Source: Aldehydirespirator sp965204875
Lineage (GTDB): Bacteria > Actinomycetota > Acidimicrobiia > Acidimicrobiales > Aldehydirespiratoraceae
Direction of reading: 5' to 3'
NCBI GenBank assembly: GCA_965204875.1
Contig: OZ242020.1
Location: 1,054,001-1,118,000 of the forward strand
Length of the DNA: 64,000 bases
The notes under the pieces are model-generated. The model was given only the letters and a program-made list of their open reading frames with translations, did no database searches and was not told the DNA's origin. The translations under genes were made by a program, and so were the position numbers. Below, one piece after another: positions 1-9,000 of the stretch (positions within the stretch are counted from its first letter, which is position 1; each line of letters begins with the position of its first letter).

Positions 1-2
1 CT

Positions 3-746
3 CGCAACCTCTGGCTAGCCGAGGCAGACTCACGTTTGCATCGGCAGATTCTCACGGCAGACATGCTCAACCACGGCGAGCTTCGAGAAGCCGTTCTGAA
101 CCTCTTACAAGCGGCCGATCTCGGGATAACCGGCGTACATGTGCAGCCCCTCCATCCTGCCCTGCAAGAACGATACCGCAGGGCGTTGAACGTCCTGAGG
201 GGAACCGAAGACCAGCCTGAAGATGAAATCAGCCTCGATTCAATGGACTTTACCGATCTGTCCACCGTAACCCTCGCCCACCGGGGAACCGGTGACGACA
301 TCAGATTAGACAATGCCGAAGAGTCGCTTGGAACACTGGTGTGGTTCGGCCTTGTGGGGCCAGTGATCAAGTCCCTTATGACGGGAACAGTGCTGCTCGC
401 AGACGAACTCGACACGAGCCTGCACCCTGATCTTGTGGCACAGATTGTGAGGCTGTACCAGTACCCAGAGACAAACCCCCACCGTGCACAACTCGTATTC
501 AACTCCCACGACACGACGTTGCTGGGCGATTCTGTCGTTGAACGATTGCTGGGCCGCGATCAGATTTGGTTCACCCAGAAACTCAACGACGGGCGCACGC
601 AACTCTACCGACTCTTGGACTTCAACCCCCGCAAACAGGAGGCCATCGCCAAGCGCTACATGGACGGTTGGTACGGGGCCAAGCCGATCATCTCATCGGC
701 AGAGTTCGACGCATCAGTAGAGATGGCACTTTCCGCAGGCAAATGA
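3..746 (+). CDS. RloA-like AAA ATPase, C-terminal part (5' end outside window)
   Basis: The frame is open to the left edge, so only about the last 247 residues are present. They contain a Walker B/D-loop stretch (LLADELDTSLHP, about positions 401-426) followed by the switch-histidine segment FNSHDT, typical of AAA_21/OLD-like ATPases. Its stop overlaps the ATG of the next gene by ATGA, and that gene is a RloB protein; this ATPase + RloB order is that of RloA/RloB and of the lactococcal AbiLi/AbiLii abortive-infection pair. Function as a defence ATPase is inferred from the partner. The Walker A motif is not visible because the N-terminus is missing. A TTG at 36 could be misread as a start, but the conserved frame continues upstream of it. 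Confidence 0.8.
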   Translation, partial: RNLWLAEADSRLHRQILTADMLNHGELREAVLNLLQAADLGITGVHVQPLHPALQERYRRALNVLRGTEDQPEDEISLDSMDFTDLSTVTLAHRGTGDDIRLDNAEESLGTLVWFGLVGPVIKSLMTGTVLLADELDTSLHPDLVAQIVRLYQYPETNPHRAQLVFNSHDTTLLGDSVVERLLGRDQIWFTQKLNDGRTQLYRLLDFNPRKQEAIAKRYMDGWYGAKPIISSAEFDASVEMALSAGK

Positions 747-1360
747 AGCGACCATCCCGACGGAGTTCCCGGGGGCACACCGGCACCACGATCCGACGAA
801 TCTCTGTCTTCACGGAGGGCAAGAGGACAGAGCCCGGCTACCTCGTTCACTGGCATAGAGCACACCGGGACAAGGTCTACGTTGCCATCAAACCCGGCCT
901 CGGCGTTCCAATGACAGTGGTTGATCGTGCCATCGAACAGAAGCGCACCGAAGCCAGAGAGGCCAAGCGAGGGCTAGGGCGCGCCAGCGACGAGTACTGG
1001 TGCGTGTTCGATATCGATGAACACCCGAACGTGCAGACCGCAGTGGAGAGAGCCCATCACAACAAGATCAATGTAGCGGTGTCCAACCCATGCGTCGAAC
1101 TCTGGTTCATCCTACATTTCAAAGACCAAACGGCCTACATCGATAGGGGTGCCGCTCAATCGATATCGCGACAACTTCTCATGTGCGACAAGTTACTCAA
1201 AGAGCAAGCACTGGCTGAACTCGTCGAGAGATTCCCCGATGCCAAGGATAGGGCCATGGCACTCGACCACAAACATGCCGGCGACGGTAGAGCCGCTAGA
1301 TCAAATCCGAGCAGCGGGATGTGGAGGCTGATTGAGCGGATCGTGGATGAGTCTGGATGA
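743..1360 (+). CDS. rloB: RloB family protein (AbiLii-like)
   Basis: 205 residues starting at the ATG that overlaps the stop of the ATPase gene (ATGA at 743-746), so the pair is translationally coupled. Family hallmarks are visible: VFTEGKRTEPGYL near the N-terminus, FDIDEHPN in the middle, and SNPCVELWFILHF, which resembles the acidic/metal-binding core of RloB (a TOPRIM-like fold in family descriptions). RloB proteins occur with RloA ATPases in restriction islands and in AbiL; the effector role is known for the system, the mechanism is not. An upstream in-frame start at 566 lies inside the ATPase gene and is rejected. It ends only 4 bp from the stop of the convergent lectin gene. Confidence 0.85.
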   Translation: MKRPSRRSSRGHTGTTIRRISVFTEGKRTEPGYLVHWHRAHRDKVYVAIKPGLGVPMTVVDRAIEQKRTEAREAKRGLGRASDEYWCVFDIDEHPNVQTAVERAHHNKINVAVSNPCVELWFILHFKDQTAYIDRGAAQSISRQLLMCDKLLKEQALAELVERFPDAKDRAMALDHKHAGDGRAARSNPSSGMWRLIERIVDESG

Positions 1361-1364
1361 CCGG

Positions 1365-2486
1365 TCAGGCTAGAACGACTACTGGTGTTCCTATTGGTGC
1401 CCACTCGTAGAGCTGGAGGGCCTTGTCGTTGCGCTGGCGGACACAGCCTGCCGAGCGGTGCTGACCGAGTTCTTGCTCGGTCTGCATCGGGACGCCGCGG
1501 TCGACGGGGATGGAATGAAACCCGATATTGCTGCCGCTGGGCGTATGGGCGAAGCGCACCATGTGCTTCATGGTGATACCGCCAACGTAAGACCAGGCGT
1601 TGACGGACTTCGAGAACACCCGATGCCGCCCTGGTAGCGGGGAGTCCTCCTTGCCGCTGACCGGATAGTTGTCGAACACGGTGCCGTCCGCGTCGAACAG
1701 CCACACCCGCTGATCGCCGCGCTCGTAGACGATGTGCTTGGCGCCGGCGATGCCCACGTCGGGAGCCGAGGCCCCCGCTTTCCACAGAACACGGCCGTCT
1801 TCGTGGCCGACGGTGATGTTGCCGTCGTCTCGAACCTCTAGGAACGCACCCGGCGAGCCGCCGGTGCGCGCCTGCCACGGCATATGGAACGGCCCGAGCG
1901 GCGGCTTGAAGAGCATGAGATTGCCGTTGCGCTGCATCACCAGAGTGCGCTCGGACTCACCGGCGGAGTCCGCCTCCCACAGCACATCGGAGTTGCCGGT
2001 ATCCAACAACACGAGGTTGCCGTCATGGCGCAACTCCAGCCGGTAGCGACCGTTCGGCGAACTGATCGACTCGCCCTGCGCCAGCGTCTCGCCCGGCAGC
2101 AGCGAGCATCTCCGGATCGATCCAGTGGCTTCCGATCCAGCGGCTTCATTTCCGGGTTGGCCTGAATGCGAGCACCCGGCGGCCGTGCCGTTTGCCTCAG
2201 GTTCAGAGTGGTCCGTGCCGTGGGCGTGCGCAGTGCTTGCGGAGGTGAGCAGCACCGCTGCCGCCAACAGCACAGCCAGCGCTGCCCGCCATGCGGCACG
2301 CACCGAACCTGGCTTGGGCGGGGCTGAGCTAGTCGAAACAGCGCTCACTGCCAGCGCTGCCCGCCATGCGGCACGCACCGAACCTGGCTTGGGCGGGGCC
2401 GAGCTAGTCGAAACAGCGCTCACTGCCAGCGCTGCCCGCCATGCGGCACGCACCGAACCTGCCCGTGTGCTTGCCGGTACTGGCAT
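1365..2486 (-). CDS. Secreted bulb-lectin domain / L,D-transpeptidase (YkuD) protein
   Basis: 373 residues. A hydrophobic signal segment (LAVLLAAAVLLTSASTAHA) is followed by a B-lectin (D-mannose-binding bulb lectin) domain with repeated DGNL/DGNI strands, then a YkuD-like catalytic end with IGFHSIPV and the H-R-S-A-G-C-V-R motif, whose Cys is the expected nucleophile. The likely role is peptidoglycan cross-linking or remodelling outside the membrane. The N-terminus is odd: the 25-residue segment starting GSVRAAWRAALAV occurs twice plus a third partial copy, because 75 bp of DNA is tandemly repeated at the start of the gene. The ATG is preceded by a TAGCCT -10 box (2495-2500 on the reverse strand) 8 nt away, suggesting a leaderless mRNA. 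The extra repeats push the signal peptide about 50 residues inward, which may impair export. Confidence 0.8.
   Translation of the reverse strand: MPVPASTRAGSVRAAWRAALAVSAVSTSSAPPKPGSVRAAWRAALAVSAVSTSSAPPKPGSVRAAWRAALAVLLAAAVLLTSASTAHAHGTDHSEPEANGTAAGCSHSGQPGNEAAGSEATGSIRRCSLLPGETLAQGESISSPNGRYRLELRHDGNLVLLDTGNSDVLWEADSAGESERTLVMQRNGNLMLFKPPLGPFHMPWQARTGGSPGAFLEVRDDGNITVGHEDGRVLWKAGASAPDVGIAGAKHIVYERGDQRVWLFDADGTVFDNYPVSGKEDSPLPGRHRVFSKSVNAWSYVGGITMKHMVRFAHTPSGSNIGFHSIPVDRGVPMQTEQELGQHRSAGCVRQRNDKALQLYEWAPIGTPVVVLA
2276..2462 (-). repeat. 75-bp tandem repeat (2.5 copies) in the start of the lectin/transpeptidase gene
   Basis: Units begin at 2276, 2351 and 2426; the first two differ at about one base (GGGGCTGAG versus GGGGCCGAG), so the expansion is recent. 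The unit is a multiple of three and lengthens the protein in frame, duplicating the region just before the signal peptide core. Confidence 0.95.
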
Positions 2487-2614
2487 GGTGCCGCAGGCTA
2501 ACTGCCACGAAGGTCGAGGCCTTTCCGGTCGCAGATCGCAACGACCCAGCCGGCCTGATCGCGTCCGCCGGTCGCGCGCTGCGTGGCAGCGACACCGTTG
2601 TCACATGGCGGTTC

Positions 2615-2620
2615 TAGGGT
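2615..2620 (+). promoter_or_regulatory. -10 box of a leaderless promoter for the addB-like gene
   Basis: TAGGGT lies 6 nt upstream of the GTG at 2627 and no Shine-Dalgarno sequence is visible. The same arrangement precedes many starts in this window. Confidence 0.55.
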
Positions 2621-2626
2621 GCGGGT

Positions 2627-5600
2627 GTGTCCATCGAGTTGGTGACCACGGCATACGGCCCACCCGCACACGAGGCGCTGGCGGAGGCGGTTGCGCGGGC
2701 CAAGCAGGGCGACCCGCTCGCTGCGGTGACAGTGGTCGTGCCGGCCAACACGGTCGGGGTGGCGGCTCGGCGGCGCCTGGGCCGCCACGGCACCGGCGGT
2801 CGCCGCGGGATAGCCGGAGCGCGCTTTGTGACGCCGTACGGCCTGGCCGAACTGGTCGGCGCTCATCGTGCCGCCGGTGCCCGGCTCCGGCCGGTGTCAA
2901 CGCCGGCGATCGCGGGAGCGGTGCGTGCCGCGCTGCGCTCCGACCCAGGTCACTTCGCCGGCGTTCACACCCACCCGGCCACCGAGCGCGCCCTGGTGCA
3001 GGCGCACCGCGAGCTGTCAGAGCTGACACCGGCAGCCCTCGACCGCCTGGCCGCTGCCTCGACACGGGCCGCGGATGTGGTTCGAGTCCACCGGCAGGTG
3101 CGCTTGGCCCTCGACAGCCGCTTCAGCAACGAGCAGAGCCTCGTGGACGCAGCCGTCGAGGTGCTCCGCAAAGGCGAGTTTCCCGCGGCTGAACTCGGTC
3201 GCCTGGTGTTGTTCCTGCCACAGGCCCTCACCACCACGCAGTCCCGACTGCTGGTCGCGGTGGCCGAGCAGACCGGCTGCACGGTCGTGGCCGGAATGAC
3301 CGGGGTGGCCGCCGCCGACGAGGCGGTGCGCGGTGCCGTGGAGAGCCTCGGAGCCGCAGCCAAGCCTGCGCGGGACGCAAGCGACCCCGGGCACGACCCG
3401 GAGCGGGTGCGGATCATCAGCGTGTCTGACCCTGACGAGGAGGTGCGCCACGCTGTTCGGACCCTGGTGGAGGCTGCCCGGCGCGGCCTGGAGCTGGGGC
3501 GTTGCGCCATCCTCTATGGCACTGCCGACCCGTATGCCCGCCTGGTGGGCGACGCGCTCGACCGGGCCGGCATCAGCTGGGTCGGCGCAACCGTCGAGTC
3601 CGCCGAGACCTCCCTGCTCGGACGCTCGCTGCTGGCCATGCTGTCTCTGGCCGACCACGACTTCGGGCGCCGCGACGTCATGGCATGGCTCGCCTCGGCT
3701 CCGGTGCTTTACGCCGACCCTGGCACGGACCCGCCCCGGCGGCGGCCCGCACCCTCGGCCGCCTGGGAGCGAGCCGCCCGCGGCGCCGGTGTGACCGGCG
3801 GGCGCAGGCAATGGCAGGACCGCTTGAGCAGCCACGCCCAGAGCCTGCAGGACGCGGCAGCCGAAGCCGCCGGTGACGAGGCGCAGCAGTCCCGCTCGCG
3901 GCGGCTCCGCCGCGAGGCCGACAGTGCCGAGTCGCTGGCCGGCTTCGTCACCGAACTTGCCGAGAACCTCGACGTCGGGCTGCGCGCCACGCGGTGGTCG
4001 AGCCTGGCGGCCTGGTGTCGAAGGCTGGTGAACCGCTACTTCGGCGACGCCCGGCGGCGTGAGGGCGCCAGCGACGGCCGAGGCCGCTGGCCTGAGCACG
4101 AGCGTCGCTTCGCAGTGCTGGTGGAGGAGGCCATCGACCGGCTGGGCCACCTCGACGAGATCGACGACCAACCGTCGGTGGCTTCCTTCCGCAGGGCGCT
4201 GCAGATGGAACTGGAGGGCGCAACGGGACGGCGCGGCGCCATCGGGCGCGGCGTGCTGACCGGTCAGCCGAGCGCGGCCCTGGGAGCCGATCTCGATCTG
4301 GCGGTGGTGTGCGGGCTGGCCGAGGGATCCTTCCCCGCCCGGCGACACGAGGATCCGCTGCTGCCGGATCGGGAGCGGATCACGGCCGGGCACGACCTGC
4401 CCCTGCGCGCCGGCCGCAACCATGACGACCACCGGGCACTGCTGGCCGTGCTGGCCGCGGCACGCGAGACACTGCTGCTATACCCGCGCGGTGACCTCCG
4501 CCAGGCCGCGGAGCGGGCGCCGAGCCGCTGGCTCCTCGACCTGATCGAGGCACGTGAGGGCATCAGGCCCGCCACCGAGGAACTGGCCCGCAGCGGGGTG
4601 GGCTGCCTGAGCGAGGTGCCCTCCTTCGTGGCCGGTCTGCGGCGGGCGGAGTTTCCCGCGCAGGTGCAGGAGTACGACATGGCGACGCTGCTCGACTGGC
4701 ACCACCGGCCGCGAGAGGAGCGGGAGCCACTGGAGGAGCATTGGCTGCTGGAGCAGCGCATCGAGTTGCGGCGCGGCGTGCGGTTGACGCTGGCGCGCAG
4801 GTCCCGCCGCTTCACCCGCTTCGACGGGAACCTGTCCGGCGATGGCGACATGCGCGGCGTGGAGCTGCCCCATCCCTGCGGCGAGGGGCAGATCACCTCG
4901 CCGACGCGGCTCGAGAACTGGGCCGAATGCCCCCACGCCTACTTCGTGCGCCATGTGCTGGGAGTTGACGCTGTGGAGGATCCCGACGAGAGGCATCGCA
5001 TCACCGCGCTCGACCGGGGCAACCTGGTGCACCGCATCCTCGACCGCTGGCTGAGCGAGGCGATAGACGAGCGTCTGGTGCCCGCTCCCACCCAGGGATG
5101 GCTCCCGCAGAGCCGCCGCCGCCTGGAGGAGATCGCAGAGGAGGAATGCGAGCGCCTAACCGAGCGCGGCATGGTGGGCCGGCGCCTCTACTGGGAGCGC
5201 GACCGCCGCCAGATCATCGAGGATCTCCGGCGCACGCTGGTCCTCGACACCGAGATGCGCGCCCGGCACGGCTCCAGGCCGATCGCCTCTGAGTTGCAGT
5301 TCGCCATGCCGGGCTCATCCAGCGCGAGACCGGTGGTCATCGACCTGGGCCCGCCGCCCCAGCCTGGCCGCGACGCCACAGGCGCACCCGCCAGCGATCA
5401 GCGGCCGCGGCGCAGGCTGGCGTTACGGGGCTCCATCGACCGCGTGGACGAGACCGCATCGGGCGACCTGGCAGTGATCGACTACAAGACGGGATCGGCA
5501 CGCTCCTACCAGAAGCTGACCGCGGAGGATCCGACCCCGGCGGGCGGCCATCTCCAGCTCGTGCTGTACGCGCTGGCCGCCCGGCAGATTCTCGACCGCC

Positions 5601-5941
5601 CGGACGCGGCGGCACGCGGCGATTACTGGTTCGTGTCGCAGAAGGGCGGCTTCGTCAGCCGCGGCTACACGGTCGGCGCCGATACCGAGGCCACGGTGCT
5701 GGCAACGGTGGCCGCCATTGCCGAGGGCATCGGTGCGGGGGTGTTCCCGCTTCACCCCGAGGAGCCCGGCTGGCGTTTGTGGATACCGTGCCGTTACTGC
5801 GAGCCGGACGGGCTCGGAACCCGTGATGTGTGGCGGGACTGGGAGCGCAAGCAGACACATCCCGACCTGCGTGACTACACCGCCCTGGTGGTGCCGGAGC
5901 TCGCCGCGTGCGCCTCCCCAGGCGGCGGGAGCGGGCCGTGA
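2627..5941 (+). CDS. addB: AddB-like PD-(D/E)XK nuclease / inactivated helicase subunit
   Basis: 1104 residues, matching AddB-type subunits of two-subunit helicase-nucleases that resect double-strand breaks for RecA loading. The C-terminal nuclease is clear: GSIDRVDET, then VIDYKTG near residue 951, then GGHLQLVLYALA. Iron-sulphur-type cysteines frame it: Cys near 768 (ECPHAYF) and C-x2-C near 1055 (PCRYC). The fourth Cys of the usual C...C-x2-C-x5-C cluster is missing at the expected place. The N-terminal position of Walker A (VVVPANTVGVAARR) lacks GKT, so ATPase activity should lie in the partner. It is followed by the AddA-like helicase after one duplicated start region. GTG start chosen from the leaderless -10 box 6 nt upstream. 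Confidence 0.85.
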   Translation: MSIELVTTAYGPPAHEALAEAVARAKQGDPLAAVTVVVPANTVGVAARRRLGRHGTGGRRGIAGARFVTPYGLAELVGAHRAAGARLRPVSTPAIAGAVRAALRSDPGHFAGVHTHPATERALVQAHRELSELTPAALDRLAAASTRAADVVRVHRQVRLALDSRFSNEQSLVDAAVEVLRKGEFPAAELGRLVLFLPQALTTTQSRLLVAVAEQTGCTVVAGMTGVAAADEAVRGAVESLGAAAKPARDASDPGHDPERVRIISVSDPDEEVRHAVRTLVEAARRGLELGRCAILYGTADPYARLVGDALDRAGISWVGATVESAETSLLGRSLLAMLSLADHDFGRRDVMAWLASAPVLYADPGTDPPRRRPAPSAAWERAARGAGVTGGRRQWQDRLSSHAQSLQDAAAEAAGDEAQQSRSRRLRREADSAESLAGFVTELAENLDVGLRATRWSSLAAWCRRLVNRYFGDARRREGASDGRGRWPEHERRFAVLVEEAIDRLGHLDEIDDQPSVASFRRALQMELEGATGRRGAIGRGVLTGQPSAALGADLDLAVVCGLAEGSFPARRHEDPLLPDRERITAGHDLPLRAGRNHDDHRALLAVLAAARETLLLYPRGDLRQAAERAPSRWLLDLIEAREGIRPATEELARSGVGCLSEVPSFVAGLRRAEFPAQVQEYDMATLLDWHHRPREEREPLEEHWLLEQRIELRRGVRLTLARRSRRFTRFDGNLSGDGDMRGVELPHPCGEGQITSPTRLENWAECPHAYFVRHVLGVDAVEDPDERHRITALDRGNLVHRILDRWLSEAIDERLVPAPTQGWLPQSRRRLEEIAEEECERLTERGMVGRRLYWERDRRQIIEDLRRTLVLDTEMRARHGSRPIASELQFAMPGSSSARPVVIDLGPPPQPGRDATGAPASDQRPRRRLALRGSIDRVDETASGDLAVIDYKTGSARSYQKLTAEDPTPAGGHLQLVLYALAARQILDRPDAAARGDYWFVSQKGGFVSRGYTVGADTEATVLATVAAIAEGIGAGVFPLHPEEPGWRLWIPCRYCEPDGLGTRDVWRDWERKQTHPDLRDYTALVVPELAACASPGGGSGP

Positions 5942-6012
5942 CCAACGCGCCGGGCGCCCGACGGTCTCCGAGCGGCAATCGTAGTCGATCCCGAGGCGAG
6001 GGCGGGCCGTGA
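5938..6012 (+). other. 24-codon mini-ORF from a 71-bp duplication at the addB/addA junction
   Basis: GTG at 5938 overlaps the addB stop (GTGA) and the mini-ORF runs 24 codons to a TGA that overlaps the addA GTG at 6009. Its first residues (VTNAPGA) mirror the addA N-terminus (VTTAPGA), and the segment GCGGGCCGTGACCA recurs at 5931 and 6002, 71 bp apart. It is best explained as a duplicated start region that keeps translation coupled from addB to addA, not as a functional protein. Confidence 0.8.
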
Positions 6013-9000
6013 CCACCGCGCCGGGTGCCCCCCTAGGTGACAGCGAAGCCCGCGACACGATCGTCACGGGGCTTGACCGGACCCTGTTCGTGGACGCCGG
6101 TGCGGGCTCGGGCAAGACGACGGCGCTGGTGGGGCGCGCCCTGGCGCTGGTCGGTGCCGGGGTTGCCATGGAGCACATCGCTGCCATCACCTTCACCGAG
6201 AAGGCGGCGGCGGAACTGCGCGACCGCATTCGCCGCGATCTCGAGCAAGCCGCGAGCGGGTCGTCGCAGGTCGCCGGCATCGATGCGGAGACCGCGGTCG
6301 CGGCGCTTCAACAGCTCGACGGCGCGGCCGTGGGGACCCTCCACTCCTTCGCGCAGCGCATCCTGGCGGAGCACCCGACCGAGGCCGGTCTCCCACCGAG
6401 CGTGGAGGTGATCGACGAGATCGGCTCACAGATCGAGTTCGACGACCGCTGGCGGGGCTTCGTCGAGAACCTGCTCGACAACCCTGCCGCCGGTGCGTCG
6501 CTGCTGGTGCTTGAACTCAGCAAGGCGGGCATCGACAGAATGCGGGGCCTGGCCGTGAAGCTCAACGAGAACTGGGATCTTGCCGAGGAGCACATCGACC
6601 GGTCCGCAGACCCGCCCGACCTCGACGCTCCCGGTGCCACAGACACCGCCGCGGTCAAGGCGGCACTGGCCGCGGCGATGGCTCACAGAGCTGACTGCTG
6701 CGACGACAGCGACGGCCTGGCACAGAAGCTGGAGAGCATGCGGCAGTCCGCCATCGGACTCGACAGCGACGACGGCCTGAGCCGCCTGGCTGCCGTGGCC
6801 ACGCTGCGCGCCGCCGCCAAAGCGTCAGTTCCCAACGGCACATCAAGCAAGGACAACTGGCACGGCCGCGGCAAGATCACACAGGTCAGGAACGCCGTGA
6901 AGGAGGTGGCCGCCGCCTGCGACGAGGTGCTCGACCCCGTGACGCAGGCCGCGCTGGAGCACATCGTGGCGTTGCTGGCAACCGAGACCCTCAACGCCGC
7001 CGAGCAGCGTCGCAGAGACGGGCGCCTGGAGTTCCAGGACCTGCTGGTGCGTGCCCGGCGCCTGCTGCGCGACAGCGAGCGCGGGCCCGGCGTGCGCGCC
7101 GCGCTGCGAGACCGGTATCGGCGCCTGCTGCTGGACGAGTCGCAGGACACCGACCCGATCCAGGTGGAGTTGGCGGCACTGATCGCCTGCGGCGACGAAC
7201 ATGTCGGCGACACGCCCTGGCATGATCTGGATCCCCGGCCCGGCTGCCTGTTCCTGGTGGGCGACGCCAAGCAGTCCATCTACCGGTTCCGCCGCGCCGA
7301 CATCGCCACGTTCCTGCGAGCCGGACGGTATGTGCAGCGCCAACCCGACGGCGAGCGCCTGGAGCTGTTCACCAACTTCCGCTCGACGGCGCCGGTGATC
7401 GATTGGGTCAACAGGGTCTTCGGTCGTGTCATCACCGCCGACGGCGAGAGCCAGCCCGCCTACATTCCCCTGACCGGTGTGCGCGAGGCCGCGGCCTGGG
7501 GGCCGGGTGTGGCGCTGCTCGGAACCGAGCCGGTGCCCGACGCCGACGACGGCACCAGGCCGAACGCGGCCAAGCTGCGCCAGGTGGAGGGCACGGCCGT
7601 CGCCTCGGCCGTGGCGGCGGCGCTCGAAGAGGGCTGGCACGTCTGGGACGCCGACCACCCCGACGGGGCGTGCTGGCGCGCCGCCAGGCCCGGCGACATC
7701 GCCATCCTGCTGCCGTCGCGCCTCAGCCTCGAAGCGCTGGAGGACGCCCTCGACGATTTCGATGTCAGTTACCGGGCCGAGACCTCGACGCTGGTCTACT
7801 GCACTCGTGAGGTCCGAGACCTGCTGCTGGCGGCACAGGCCGTGTCGGACCCGACCGACGAGCTGGCGCTGGTGGCAGCGCTGCGGTCGCCCCTCTACGG
7901 CTGCGGCGACGACGACCTGGCCCACTGGAAGCTGGGTCGGGGGGGACGCTTCTCGCTGCTGGCACCGCCGGTGCCCGATGCCGATGACCGGCATCCGGTG
8001 GCGGCGGGCATCGCGCACCTGCGGGCCTTGCACGACGCCCGCCGCTGGCTCAGCCCGTCGCAGCTTCTGGAGCGGATCATCGCGGAGCGGGCGGTGCTGG
8101 AGACCGCGGTGGCGACCGGCAGGCCGCGTGATGTGTGGCGCCGGATGCGCTTCGTGCTGGACCAGGCCCGTGCGTGGTCGGACGCGGGCGGGGTCGGGCT
8201 GAGGCCGTACCTGCGCTGGGCCCGCTTGCAGGGTGCCGAGAATGCCCGGGTCACCGAGACGGTGCTGCCCGAGACCGACGACGACAGCGTGCGCATCCTC
8301 ACGATCCACGGCGCCAAGGGACTGCAGTTCCCGATCACGGTGGTGTCGGGCACCTCCAGCCAGATGAAGGGGCCTACTCGGGGCCCGTCGATCGCGTTCC
8401 CACCGGGCATGCCTCCGGTCGCCCGACTGAACGCCCAGGTGACCTCCGAGGGCTACGAGCAGTGGCAGCCGATCGACGAGATCATGGACCGCAACGAACG
8501 TCGCCGGCTGCTTTACGTGGCGTGCACCCGCGCCCGCGACCATCTGGTGGTGAGCCTTCACCGCAAGCAGGAAAGGGACACGCAGGAAAGGAACAAGAAG
8601 CCGAAGGGCACCCTGGCCGCTGAGCTGTCCGACGCCATGCAGAAGGAGGCCGGCACCGAGACACTCGACGCCGAGACACTTGCCGCGGCCCGCCTGGGCA
8701 TTGCGCTCGAGCCGCAAGCGCCTGCCCCCCGGACAGCCGGAGCGGCTGCCGACACCGCCCGCCTGCCGCCTCGCTCGGAGTGGCTCGCAGAGCGAGAGGC
8801 GGCTCTCGCAGCAGCCCACCGCCGCACGGTCATCTCCGCTACCGGCCTGGCGCTCGCAGCAGCATCCGGCACCGACCCGGCACTGCTCAAGGATCAGCCT
8901 GATGCAGAGTCACCTCCCTGGAACAAGGGGCGTTACGGCACGGCGGTGGGGCGCGCCGTGCACGGCGTGCTGCAGACCATCGACCTGCGCACCGGGGCGG

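Noticed and set aside
5423..6280. Long reverse-strand open frame across the addB/addA junction
   Set aside because: Typical antisense frame of GC-rich DNA; no motif, and it lies opposite two well-supported genes.
6843..8819. Reverse frame of 658 codons opposite addA
   Set aside because: Antisense shadow; the composition follows the codon pattern of addA.
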